64,000 bases of DNA from Sphingomonas rosea. GTDB taxonomy: Bacteria; Pseudomonadota; Alphaproteobacteria; Sphingomonadales; Sphingomonadaceae. A program made the translations under genes and the position numbers. Below the pieces are notes generated by a model. It was not told where the DNA came from and searched no databases. It worked only from the letters and a program-made list of their open reading frames with translations. Shown here piece by piece: positions 1 to 7,963 of the stretch (position 1 is its first letter; each line of letters opens with the position of its first letter). The DNA is taken from assembly GCF_039538065.1 (NCBI RefSeq), contig NZ_BAABBR010000001.1, forward strand, positions 2,022,501 to 2,086,500. The letters run 5' to 3'.

Positions 1-766
1 CCGGCTGGTCCTCGCCGACATCGGCATCGCGGCGGACAGCCAGTGGCACGAGATCGGCGCGCCCGTGCTTCCCGCCATCGCCGCTGACGCCCACAAATAT
101 AGCCGCGGGCTCGTCCATGCGCTGGCCGGGACCATGCCCGGCGCGATCGCCTTGTCCGCGGGCGCGGCGGCGCGGAGCGGGGCAGGCTATGTCCGCGTCT
201 CGACCTCGAAGCCGATTGCGGCGCTCCCGCTCGCCGTGGTCCAGACCGGCGACGCCAAGCTGTCCGACCCGCGGATCGGCTGCCTCCTCGTCGGGCCGGG
301 GATGGGCGATCTGCCGCAATTGCTGACCCTTGCCCTCACCAGCCACGCGCCCAAGGTCATCGACGCCGACGCGATCCGGCATGTCGGCGAGCCTGCCCGC
401 CTCAAGGGGCAGGACGCGATCCTCACCCCGCATGCCGGCGAGTTCTCAGCCCTGTTCGGTGAACTGCCGGGGACCAAGGCCGAGCAAGCGCTCGCCGCCG
501 CCGAGGCCTCGGGCGCGGTGATCGTCTTCAAGGGCGCGGATACCTTGGTCGCGGCGCCGGATGGCCGCCTCGGCTTCGCCCCGCCGGCGCCCGCCTGGCT
601 TGCGACTGCGGGGACGGGGGATGTCCTCGCCGGGATCATCGCCGCGCTTCGCGCCCGCGGCATGCCGGCGTTCGAGGCGGCCTGCGCCGGCGTCTGGCTC
701 CACGGCCGGGCGGCCGAGCGGGCAGGGCCGACGATGACTGCGGACGACCTGTTGGCGCATCTGTGA
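1..766 (+). CDS. nnr: Bifunctional NAD(P)H-hydrate epimerase/dehydratase Nnr, 3' part (5' end outside window)
   Basis: The reading frame is already open at base 2, so the gene starts upstream of the window. What remains is the ADP-dependent (S)-NAD(P)H-hydrate dehydratase domain (YjeF C-terminal, ribokinase-like fold), which repairs hydrated NADH/NADPH. The first residues (LVLADIGI) look like the end of the YjeF N-terminal epimerase domain, which suggests the usual bifunctional protein. Visible motifs are TPHAGEFSALFG and the glycine-rich ATAGTGDVLAGIIAAL near the C-terminus, the nucleotide-binding signature of the family. The TGA stop overlaps the GTG start of the following methyltransferase (GTGA), so the two are probably cotranscribed and translationally coupled. 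Confidence 0.93.
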   Translation, partial: RLVLADIGIAADSQWHEIGAPVLPAIAADAHKYSRGLVHALAGTMPGAIALSAGAAARSGAGYVRVSTSKPIAALPLAVVQTGDAKLSDPRIGCLLVGPGMGDLPQLLTLALTSHAPKVIDADAIRHVGEPARLKGQDAILTPHAGEFSALFGELPGTKAEQALAAAEASGAVIVFKGADTLVAAPDGRLGFAPPAPAWLATAGTGDVLAGIIAALRARGMPAFEAACAGVWLHGRAAERAGPTMTADDLLAHL

Positions 767-1935
767 GCGAGCCGATCGTCCGGATCGCCGCGCGGGGCGA
801 AGGGGTGACGGCGGGCGGCCGCCACGTCGCCTTTGCCGCGCCCGGCGACCTCGTGGCCGAGGACGGGACCCTCACCGCGGGCCCGCACCGCCAGGCGCCG
901 CCCTGCCGCCATTTCCCCGAATGCGGCGGCTGCCAGCTCCAGCATGTCGATGACGCGGCCTATGCGGAATACCTCGTCTCCCGCGTGACCGTCGCGCTGG
1001 CGCAGCAGGGGCTGGCCACGGAAGTCCGCGCACCGCACCTCTCGCCCCCGCGCACCCGCCGCCGCGCGACCTTGCGCGCCTTGAAGGCCGGGGGGCGGGT
1101 GGTGCTCGGCTTCAATGCCGAGAAGTCGAACCGGATCATCGACCTTGCCGAGTGCCACATCCTTCGGCCCGAGCTGTTCGCGTTGCTCGCGCCGCTGCGC
1201 AGCCTCCTCGGTACGCTCCTTCCCGCCAAGCGCACCGGCGAGGTCCAGCTGACGCTCGCCGACCGCGGCGCCGATGTGCTGCTGAAGGGCATCAAGGCCG
1301 AGGGGTTCGAGGCCGCGCAGGGCCTGATCGATTTCGCCGGAGAGCATGGGCTCGCGCGATTGAGCCTCGACGAGGGCCTCGGCCCCGAGACGCGCTGGGA
1401 GCCTCAGCCGGCGACCGTGACGCTGTCGGGCCGTCCCGTGCCGCTGCCGATCGGCGCCTTCCTTCAGGCCACCGAGGATGGCGAGGCGGCCCTGGTCGAA
1501 GCGGTGCGGGAAGCAGTCGGCGATCCGAAGACCAGCGCCGACCTGTTCGCCGGCATCGGGACCTTCGCGCTGGCGCTCCCCGGCAAGGTCCGCGCGGCCG
1601 AGGCGAGCCGCGAGGCGGTGCTCGCGATGAAACGCGCCGCACCCGGCATCGCCGCCGAACATCGCGACCTCTACCGCCGCCCGCTGACCGCCGAGGAACT
1701 GGCTGGCCTCGACGCCATCGTCCTCGATCCCCCGCGCTCGGGCGCCGAGGCGCAGGTCGCACAGATCGCGCGCTCGGCGGTACCGCGCGTCGCTTATGTG
1801 AGCTGCAATCCCGCGACCTTCGCGCGCGATGCCGCGTTGCTCGTCGCGGGCGGCTATCGCCTCGCCTGGGTCCGCCCGGTCGGCCAATTCCGCTGGTCGA
1901 CCCACGTCGAACTGGCCGCTTCCTTCCTTAGGTGA
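763..1935 (+). CDS. rlmD: 23S rRNA m5U methyltransferase, RlmD/RumA family
   Basis: SAM-dependent RNA methyltransferase, 390 aa, expected to make 5-methyluridine in 23S rRNA or tRNA. The [4Fe-4S] ligands are visible near the N-terminus (C48, C54 and C57 in CRHFPECGGCQLQH), with a later Cys in LAECHIL as a candidate fourth ligand. The SAM motif is DLFAGIGTFALAL. DPPRSG is followed by the catalytic region YVSCNPATFARD, whose Cys is the nucleophile in this family. The N-terminal TRAM-like region is short. The start is GTG, overlapping the nnr stop. The stop overlaps the next gene in the same GTGA way. RlmD is the best family match, but the exact target uridine cannot be read from sequence. Confidence 0.9.
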   Translation: MSEPIVRIAARGEGVTAGGRHVAFAAPGDLVAEDGTLTAGPHRQAPPCRHFPECGGCQLQHVDDAAYAEYLVSRVTVALAQQGLATEVRAPHLSPPRTRRRATLRALKAGGRVVLGFNAEKSNRIIDLAECHILRPELFALLAPLRSLLGTLLPAKRTGEVQLTLADRGADVLLKGIKAEGFEAAQGLIDFAGEHGLARLSLDEGLGPETRWEPQPATVTLSGRPVPLPIGAFLQATEDGEAALVEAVREAVGDPKTSADLFAGIGTFALALPGKVRAAEASREAVLAMKRAAPGIAAEHRDLYRRPLTAEELAGLDAIVLDPPRSGAEAQVAQIARSAVPRVAYVSCNPATFARDAALLVAGGYRLAWVRPVGQFRWSTHVELAASFLR

Positions 1936-3497
1936 TCGGTAAAGTCTCGCCGCTACAAGCGGGCGCGATGCTGCAGCGAACCGGGCAAGTCGACGGGGTT
2001 GAGACAAGCGAACGCCTTCGGTGCGCGGCGCTGATGGCGCTCGTCGTGCTGTTCGCGATCGGCCAGCAGGTCCGGCTCGGGCTCAACACCGACGTCTCGT
2101 GGCTGATGATCGTCGCCGACCGCCTCCTCGGCGGGGCGACGCTTTACCGCGACATCTTCGAGGTCAATCCGCCGGCCTCGGTCTGGCTCTATCTCCCCCA
2201 GGTCGCGCTCGCGAACGCGCTCGGGATCCGGGCAGAGGCGGTGGTCGCCGGCTCGGTATTCGTGACGGCAGGGCTGTCGATGGGGCTCGCCGCCGGCATC
2301 GCGAAGCCCGACCGCCGAGACGCGGCGCGGCTGATGCCGGTTGTCGCGGCCGTGCTCCTGGTCATGCCCGGCGCCGCCTTCGCGCAGCGCGAGCAGTTCG
2401 CGGTGATCTTCCTGCTGCCGTGGCTGGCGCTGTGTCTTGCGCGGGCCGAGCGACGCCCGGTACGCGCCTGGCTCGCGGTCGCTGCCGGGGTGGGGGCGGG
2501 CGTCGCGGTCGCGATCAAACCTCCCTTCGCCGCCGCCGCAGGCCTGCCGCTCCTCTGGACCGCGTGGACGATGCGCGCGTGGCGCCCGCTGGTCGCGCCT
2601 GAGAGCCTTGCCGCCGCGCTGGTGGTGATCGCCTATGGCGCAAGCGTCTGGCTGTGGCAGCCGCTCTACCTGATCGAAGCGCTGCCGCTGCTGCGCGACG
2701 GATATCTCGCGGTCCGCTCCCCGATCCTCGCGCTGGTCGCCGACCCTTATGTGGTGACGACGCTGGTGATCGCTGCCGCAGCGATGATGCGCGCGCGCAA
2801 GCAAGGCGACACGAGTGCGGTCATCGTCCTGCTCCTCGCGGCGGCCGGTTTCGGGATCGCGTTGCTCGTGCAGGGCAAGGGCTTCCTCAACCACCAGCTG
2901 CCGATCGCGATGCTGGCGGTGATCGCCTGCGCCTGGCCCTTGCTTCGCGCTCGGGGGACCGGCCCGATCCTCCTGCTCGCAGCCGCCGGCTGGCTCGCCT
3001 TTCTCGCGACGCAGGTGACGGGCTATCCCGCACTGACCGCGCTCGTCCGCCAGGTCGGACCGGGCGAGCCCCGCCTCATGGTCGCCGCCACCAACCTTTC
3101 CATCGGCCACCCGCTGACCCGCCAGGTAAGCGGACGCTGGGTCGGTACGCGTGGCTCCCTGTGGGCGACGGGCACCGCGAGCGAACTCATCGACCAGGCG
3201 ACGGACCCGGCCCGCAAGGCCCGGCTGCAGCAGATCATCGACGAAGACCGCGCGCTGTTCGTCGCCGACATCCAGCGCGGCAAGCCCGATCTCGTCATCG
3301 CCGACGCGCCGGGGCTGCGCTGGATCGCGCGTTATCCCGAAGTTGCGGCCGCGCTTGCCGACTATTGCTTCGCCGGCCGCGCGGAGGGGATGACCCTCCT
3401 CAGCCGTGAAGCAGCGCGATCCCCGCGTGGAGCGTCAGCGCCGCCAGGCAGAGCGTGCTCAGCACGAACAGCGGGAAGCGGATCCGCAGGTCGTTGA
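1932..3497 (+). CDS. Polytopic inner-membrane protein, glycosyltransferase-39-like, function unknown
   Basis: A 521-aa protein with about nine to eleven hydrophobic helices and a soluble C-terminal third. The first loop carries NTDVSW, an acidic residue stretch and YRDIFEVNPPASVW, which resembles the periplasmic acidic loop of GT39/ArnT-type lipid-linked sugar transferases, but I cannot assign a substrate. Translation could start at the GTG overlapping rlmD or at an in-frame ATG at 1969. The last ~30 residues (Pro/Ser/Ala/Gly/Arg-rich, no hydrophobic pattern) run 98 bp into the convergent MAPEG gene and look like read-through rather than a folded domain. It is probably part of the nnr-rlmD transcription unit. 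Confidence 0.7.
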   Translation: MIGKVSPLQAGAMLQRTGQVDGVETSERLRCAALMALVVLFAIGQQVRLGLNTDVSWLMIVADRLLGGATLYRDIFEVNPPASVWLYLPQVALANALGIRAEAVVAGSVFVTAGLSMGLAAGIAKPDRRDAARLMPVVAAVLLVMPGAAFAQREQFAVIFLLPWLALCLARAERRPVRAWLAVAAGVGAGVAVAIKPPFAAAAGLPLLWTAWTMRAWRPLVAPESLAAALVVIAYGASVWLWQPLYLIEALPLLRDGYLAVRSPILALVADPYVVTTLVIAAAAMMRARKQGDTSAVIVLLLAAAGFGIALLVQGKGFLNHQLPIAMLAVIACAWPLLRARGTGPILLLAAAGWLAFLATQVTGYPALTALVRQVGPGEPRLMVAATNLSIGHPLTRQVSGRWVGTRGSLWATGTASELIDQATDPARKARLQQIIDEDRALFVADIQRGKPDLVIADAPGLRWIARYPEVAAALADYCFAGRAEGMTLLSREAARSPRGASAPPGRACSARTAGSGSAGR

Positions 3498-3834
3498 CCG
3501 TCAGCTGGACGATGCTGTGGACGATCCGGATCGCGACATAGGCCCAGGCCAGCAGCACGTTGAAATGATGGTCGAACCCCATGATCGCGAGCGTCAAAAC
3601 GATCGCGTAGAACAGGGTCGGCTGCTCCATCAGGTGCGCATAATTGTGTGCCGGCCAATTGGCCTTGGGATCGAGCACGCCTTCGAGATCCTGTCCGCGC
3701 CCGCCGCGGCTCGGGTCGACCTTGATCCCCGCCCGCTTGATCGCGCCGAAGCGGATGAAGCCGAGGACGAAGAGGATCACGATCGACCAGGCGACAAGGG
3801 CGACCACGGGGCCGAGGAGGGCGGTGGAGATCAT
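3400..3834 (-). CDS. MAPEG family membrane protein
   Basis: Small four-helix integral membrane protein of the MAPEG (membrane-associated proteins in eicosanoid and glutathione metabolism) superfamily, 144 aa, the normal length. The diagnostic segment is AHNYAHLMEQPTLFYAI, followed by a third helix with AYVAIRIVHSIVQL and a basic-hydrophobic RIRFPLFVLS segment. The physiological substrate of bacterial MAPEG proteins is mostly unknown, and glutathione-dependent activity is only possible. It lies 13 bp downstream of a second MAPEG gene with the same architecture, so the two are tandem paralogues on one transcript. Its 3' end overlaps the convergent membrane protein gene. Confidence 0.85.
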   Translation of the reverse strand: MISTALLGPVVALVAWSIVILFVLGFIRFGAIKRAGIKVDPSRGGRGQDLEGVLDPKANWPAHNYAHLMEQPTLFYAIVLTLAIMGFDHHFNVLLAWAYVAIRIVHSIVQLTVNDLRIRFPLFVLSTLCLAALTLHAGIALLHG

Positions 3835-3847
3835 CGGGCGGCGTTCC

Positions 3848-4276
3848 TTAGAAGACGTGGGTCAGGGCGATGACCACCAGCCCGAGCAGGCACAGGCTGG
3901 CGGCGAAGAACAGCAGGAAGCGGATGCGGGTGATGTTGACGGTCGTCTGCACCAGGCTGTGGACCATCCGTAAGCCCGCGTAGCCCCAGGCGAGCTCGAC
4001 CGCGAGCGGGCCTTCGCCGCCGGTCACCATCAGCAGCAGCGCGACCGCGTAGAACAAGGTCGGCTGCTCGAGCAGGTGGTTGTAATTATGCGCCTTCCAC
4101 TGGACCTCGGGCGGAAGCTTCTGGTCGAGACTGGCGCCGGTTCCGCCGCGCAAATTCTTGAGGTCGATGCCCGCCCGCATCATCGCGGGAATGCGGGTCG
4201 CGTACATCCAGAAGAAGATCACGAAGGTCCAGGCCGCAAGCACGGCGACCGGCTGGCCCAGCGGATGATCAGACAT
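3848..4276 (-). CDS. MAPEG family membrane protein (tandem paralogue)
   Basis: A 142-aa four-helix MAPEG protein. The signature AHNYNHLLEQPTLFYAV and the helix AGLRMVHSLVQTTVN align directly with the neighbouring 144-aa protein, so an ancient tandem duplication is the simplest origin. Its ATG sits just 6 nt behind GGAGGG. That G-rich run is also the 3' arm of a strong hairpin ending the transcript of the upstream polyamine gene, so its ribosome-binding site would be buried if that hairpin forms. Function is unknown beyond the family. Confidence 0.85.
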   Translation of the reverse strand: MSDHPLGQPVAVLAAWTFVIFFWMYATRIPAMMRAGIDLKNLRGGTGASLDQKLPPEVQWKAHNYNHLLEQPTLFYAVALLLMVTGGEGPLAVELAWGYAGLRMVHSLVQTTVNITRIRFLLFFAASLCLLGLVVIALTHVF

Positions 4277-4277
4277 G

Positions 4278-4312
4278 AAAAACCCTCCCCCCGGAGCTGT
4301 CCGGGAGGAGGG
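4278..4312 (-). terminator. Rho-independent terminator of the deoxyhypusine-synthase-like gene
   Basis: Read on the minus strand, a stem with outer arms CCCTCC/GGAGGG and inner arms CCCGGA/TCCGGG closes on a 4-nt loop and is followed by five T. The arms occupy 4283-4295 and 4300-4312 with one unpaired base. The T run ends 1 nt before the ATG of the downstream MAPEG gene. Confidence 0.8.
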
Positions 4313-4339
4313 TAGCTCATTGTCGCGTCAGCGCAATGC

Positions 4340-5401
4340 TCAGGCGTCGGCGAACAGCTTCGCGAAGGCGCGCTTGGCGCGGGTCTTCCAGTGGCCGCGG
4401 TGGTAGGCGTCGGACGCCAGCAGCGGCAGCACCGAGGTCGCCTCGGCGAACACCATCTGCTCGAGCGCGGTCGAGACCTTGCCCCAGCTCGCGGCTTCCT
4501 GGAGGGTCGAGGACGAGCAGGCGCCGTCGCGCACGTCGGCGACGGTGATCTGCACGGCATACTTGTGCACCTCGACATCCTCGTGGCCAAGGATCTCGGC
4601 GCAGACGACGGTGTCCTGCGTGAAGTTCTTCGGCACGCCGCCGCCGATCATCAGGAGGCCGGTGGTGCCCGCCTTGATCTTGATGTCGGTCAGTTCGCGG
4701 AAGTCGGCGATCGAATCCATCGTCATGTAGCGACGGCCGGCCTTCATCGCGTCGACCTGGTGCTTGACGAGACCGAAGCCCGCCGAGCTGTCGGTGAACG
4801 CCGGGCAGAAGATCGGCACATCATGCTCGTAGGCGAGCTTGACCAGGCTGTTCTCCTTCTTGCCGTTGTCGATCAGCCACTTGCCCATCTCCTTGATGAA
4901 CTCGCGGCTCGAGTACGGGCGCGGCTCGAGGCTGTCGGCGATCTTCCCGATCGTGAAGTCGCAGTCCTGGAGCTGCTCCTCGTCGATGTAGGTGTCGTAG
5001 ATGCGGTCGATGTAGAGCGAGCGCAGCGTGTCGTCGTCGGGGATCTCAAGCGCCTGATAATGCTTGTGACCGAGCGCCTCGAAGAAATCCATGTCGACGA
5101 TGCTGGCGCCGGTGGCGACGATCGCGTCGACCATGTTCGAGCGGACGAGCTCGGCATAGAGGTCCATGCAGCCGCCGGCCGAGGTCGAGCCCGCGATCAC
5201 CAGGATCACCGAGCAGTCGGGATCGCTCAGCATCTGGTTGTAGATGTCGGTGGCGCGGGCGAGGTCGCGGCTGGTGAAGCTCATCTTGCCCATCGCCTCG
5301 ACGATCGGACGGGCGTCGAACTTGGTGATGTCGATGTGCTCGACGGTGCTCGAGAGAAGCTCGGCCTTGCGGGTGTCGTTGATGGTCGATTCGGTGTTCA
5401 T
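4340..5401 (-). CDS. Deoxyhypusine-synthase-like protein, probable homospermidine synthase
   Basis: A 353-aa member of the deoxyhypusine synthase family. Bacteria lack eIF5A, and established work on bacterial members shows that many act as homospermidine synthases, joining aminobutyl units from putrescine. The NAD-binding STSAGG region (about 72-77) and the GTTGLLMIGGGVPKN motif (245-259) are present. The catalytic lysine of the family, in SWGK, is retained here as K308 (AASWGKVST). The gene lies downstream of an ornithine decarboxylase on the same strand, which would supply putrescine. The intervening 165 bases hold a structured repeat. A strong terminator follows. Homospermidine rather than deoxyhypusine is inferred from family and context. 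Confidence 0.85.
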   Translation of the reverse strand: MNTESTINDTRKAELLSSTVEHIDITKFDARPIVEAMGKMSFTSRDLARATDIYNQMLSDPDCSVILVIAGSTSAGGCMDLYAELVRSNMVDAIVATGASIVDMDFFEALGHKHYQALEIPDDDTLRSLYIDRIYDTYIDEEQLQDCDFTIGKIADSLEPRPYSSREFIKEMGKWLIDNGKKENSLVKLAYEHDVPIFCPAFTDSSAGFGLVKHQVDAMKAGRRYMTMDSIADFRELTDIKIKAGTTGLLMIGGGVPKNFTQDTVVCAEILGHEDVEVHKYAVQITVADVRDGACSSSTLQEAASWGKVSTALEQMVFAEATSVLPLLASDAYHRGHWKTRAKRAFAKLFADA

Positions 5402-5449
5402 GGTGTGTCTTTCATCCTGTTCTGGACAAGATGCTCGTCGTTAACGGCC

Positions 5450-5533
5450 CGTCACCCCGGGCTTGACCCGGGGTCCACCTGTTCTTCGAGCGAGCAAGAA
5501 GAAAGTGGATGCCGGATCAAGTCCGGCATGACG
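5450..5533. repeat. Palindromic intergenic repeat with two 7-bp-arm hairpins
   Basis: The 84-bp element is framed by CGTCA and TGACG. It contains two perfect hairpins: CCCCGGG-CTTGA-CCCGGGG (5455-5473) and TGCCGGA-TCAAG-TCCGGCA (5510-5528). GTCCAC and GTGGAT inside can pair as a third helix, giving a cloverleaf-like fold. It lies between the ornithine decarboxylase and deoxyhypusine-synthase-like genes. The first half recurs at 46468-46486. Confidence 0.75.
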
Positions 5534-5566
5534 GAAAGGTTGCGTCGGGCGGTTAGCCCAGAACGG

Positions 5567-6820
5567 TTACAGCTTGACCACGTTCGAACGCGCGGGCTCG
5601 GCGGCTTCGCCGTAGAGCGAGGCCATCGGTGCGTCGGTCACGGTGACCGCCCAGCCGCTGGCCGAGCCGAAACCGTTGAACCCGGTCCGCATCGCCGAGC
5701 CATAGGCGCCGAGCATGCCGATCTCGACATAGTCCCCGGGGCCGATGTCGGCGGGCAGCTCGAACGGGCCGACCATGTGGTCGAGGTCGTCACAGGTCGG
5801 GCCATAGAAGCTGAAGCCGTGCGGACGGGTGTCGCTTTCCTCGTCGCGGACCAGCCGCACCGGGAAGCGCCAGCCGATGTGCGCGGCATCGAACAGCGTC
5901 CCGTAGGCGCCGTCGTTGATGTAGAGCTCGTCGCCGCGGCGCTTCTCGACGCGGACGAGGACGCTGGCATATTCGGCACACAGCGCACGGCCGGGCTCGC
6001 ACCACAATTCGGCCGAGTAGCTGATCGGCAGCTTCTCGAACGCTTCGTGGATGACCGCGAAATAGGTCTCGAGCGCAGGCGGTTCCATCCCCGGATACCA
6101 CGACGGGAAGCCGCCGCCGACATCGACGATGTCGACCGTGACCGCCGCTTCGATGATGGCGTCGCGCACGCGGACCATCGCCTCCGCATAGGCCGCCGGG
6201 GTCATCGCCTGGCTACCGACGTGGAAGCACAGGCCGAGCGCGTCGGACGCCTGGCGGGCGGCCATGAGCAGCGACTTGAGCTCGTCGGGCGCAGCGCCGA
6301 ATTTGGAGGCGAGGCTGAGCTTGGCATGCTCGCTCGACACGCGCAGGCGGACGAGCAGGTTGAGGTCGCTCGCGGCGTCGCCGTCGGTCGCGGTGGCGGC
6401 GACGATCTTGTCGAGCTCTTCCATGCTGTCGAGGCTGAAGGTGCGCACGCCGTGGACGTGATAGGCCTCGGCAATCGCCTCCTCGGCCTTGACCGGGTGC
6501 ATGAAGCACAAGGTCGCCTCCGGCAGCGTTTCGCGCACCAGCCGCACTTCGCCGATCGACGCGACGTCATAATGGGTGACGCCGCCGTCCCACAGGACAT
6601 GCAGCAGGTCAGGCGAAGGATTCGCCTTCACCGCATAGAGCGAACGACCGGGAAACTTCTCGACGAAGAATCGGGCAGCGGCCTTGGCGGCGTGGGGACG
6701 CAGCAAGGTGACCGGCTGGACCGGCTTCAGACGGGCAATTTCGGACGCACCGGAAGCGACAAAGGATTCGGTGCGATCGGAACGGGGCGCTAGCCCCAGC
6801 GCGAAGGGGTGCTCAGCCAA
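5567..6820 (-). CDS. Ornithine decarboxylase, fold III (alanine-racemase-type PLP enzyme)
   Basis: PLP-dependent decarboxylase expected to convert ornithine to putrescine, 417 aa. The PLP lysine is K65 in YAVKANP. Other family motifs follow in order: FHVGSQ, VDVGGGFPSWY, the phosphate-binding EPGRALCAE and YGPTCDDLD, which carries the active-site Cys-Asp pair of ornithine/lysine decarboxylases. I chose a TTG start because GGAGG lies 9 nt upstream and homologues begin about here. An ATG 33 codons further up is in frame but adds an unfamiliar extension. Ornithine is favoured over lysine or diaminopimelate by the neighbouring homospermidine-synthase-like gene. Confidence 0.88.
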   Translation of the reverse strand: MAEHPFALGLAPRSDRTESFVASGASEIARLKPVQPVTLLRPHAAKAAARFFVEKFPGRSLYAVKANPSPDLLHVLWDGGVTHYDVASIGEVRLVRETLPEATLCFMHPVKAEEAIAEAYHVHGVRTFSLDSMEELDKIVAATATDGDAASDLNLLVRLRVSSEHAKLSLASKFGAAPDELKSLLMAARQASDALGLCFHVGSQAMTPAAYAEAMVRVRDAIIEAAVTVDIVDVGGGFPSWYPGMEPPALETYFAVIHEAFEKLPISYSAELWCEPGRALCAEYASVLVRVEKRRGDELYINDGAYGTLFDAAHIGWRFPVRLVRDEESDTRPHGFSFYGPTCDDLDHMVGPFELPADIGPGDYVEIGMLGAYGSAMRTGFNGFGSASGWAVTVTDAPMASLYGEAAEPARSNVVKL

Positions 6821-7002
6821 TGCAAGGGACCTCCAAGTGCCTTTCGGCGACAGTTGACGAAAGCTGCCTTGCGGTTGGAAGTCCCATGGGGCAGCGGAGG
6901 CGCGATATATGAACGGCACCCCCTTAACGCAACCTTTTTGTGGTCGCGGAAACGAGGCGAAATTTCGCTTCGGCGCAGTCTCCGAACGCTTGAGCCAAGT
7001 CT

Positions 7003-7956
7003 ATGCAAGATAAAGAGAATTTTCCGACCCGCGATGACGTGCTCGAAGCATCGGAAAGGATCGCCGGGCTGGTCGAGCGGACCCCGCTGCGCGAACTGAG
7101 GATCGGCGGCGACACGGTGTGGCTGAAATGCGAATCGTTGCAGACCGGCGGCTCGTTCAAACTGCGCGGCGCGAGCAACCGGCTGGCGCTGCTCGGCGCG
7201 GCCGACCGGGCGGCGGGGGTGGTCGCTTTCTCGAGCGGCAACCATGCCAAGGGTGTCGCGATCGCGGCCCGGCGGCTCGGCATCCCAGCGCTGATCGTCA
7301 TGCCCTCCGACGCGCCGGCACCCAAGATCGAGGGCACGCGCGCGGAGGGCGCGGAAATCGTCGTCTACGACCGCGCGCACGAGGACCGCGTCGCCATCGC
7401 CCGCGACATCGCCGGTCAGCGGGGCGCGGTGGTCGTGCCGAGCTTCGACGATCGCCACATCATCGCGGGGCAGGGGACGGCGGGGCTCGAGATCGCCGGG
7501 CAATGTCCCGAGCCCGTCCGGCGGGTCGTCGTCTGCTGCGGCGGCGGGGGACTTGCCGCGGGGCTCGCCTTGGCCTTGCCCGGGGCGGAGATCGTGCCGG
7601 TCGAGCCGGCGGGGTGGGACGACATGACGTTGAGCCTCGCGGGCGGGACCATCGTGCCCGTGGCCGCCGATGCTCCGCCGACCCTGTGCGACGCGCTCCA
7701 GACCCCGCTCGTGTCGCCGCTGACCTTCGGGGTCCTCCGCGCCCGCGGTGCCACGGGCCTCGCGGTGAGCGACGCCGAGGTGATCGCTGCGATGCGCTTC
7801 GCCTGGCACGACCTTGGCCTTCGCCTCGAGCCGGGCGGCGCGGCGGCGCTCGCCGCGCTCCTCGCGGGCAAGGTTGCGGCGGGTCCGGGGACCGTCGTCA
7901 TGCTCACCGGCGGCAACATCGATCCCGCCGTCCATGCCGCGCTGATCGCGGCCTGA
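7003..7956 (+). CDS. Threonine/serine dehydratase-like PLP enzyme
   Basis: Fold-type II PLP enzyme of 317 aa, the short biodegradative threonine dehydratase/serine racemase type without a C-terminal ACT domain. The PLP lysine is K53 in GGSFKLRGASNR. The substrate loop is SSGNHAKGVA and the phosphate-binding glycine loop is CCGGGGLAAGLAL. Likely reaction: L-threonine or L-serine to 2-oxoacid and ammonia. Lack of an ACT domain argues against the isoleucine-regulated biosynthetic IlvA. Serine racemase activity cannot be excluded. It is divergent from the ornithine decarboxylase gene and convergent with the EpsG-like gene. Confidence 0.85.
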   Translation: MQDKENFPTRDDVLEASERIAGLVERTPLRELRIGGDTVWLKCESLQTGGSFKLRGASNRLALLGAADRAAGVVAFSSGNHAKGVAIAARRLGIPALIVMPSDAPAPKIEGTRAEGAEIVVYDRAHEDRVAIARDIAGQRGAVVVPSFDDRHIIAGQGTAGLEIAGQCPEPVRRVVVCCGGGGLAAGLALALPGAEIVPVEPAGWDDMTLSLAGGTIVPVAADAPPTLCDALQTPLVSPLTFGVLRARGATGLAVSDAEVIAAMRFAWHDLGLRLEPGGAAALAALLAGKVAAGPGTVVMLTGGNIDPAVHAALIAA

Positions 7957-7963
7957 TGCTCTC

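Noticed and set aside
187..2007. 606-codon open frame antisense to nnr and rlmD
   Set aside because: It is composed of Arg/Ala/Gly-rich shadow sequence opposite two well-supported genes. High GC content keeps antisense frames open throughout this window.
6821..6919. ATG start of the ornithine decarboxylase at 6919
   Set aside because: The added 33 residues are not family-like, and a GGAGG site points to the TTG at 6820. This is a judgement, not proof.
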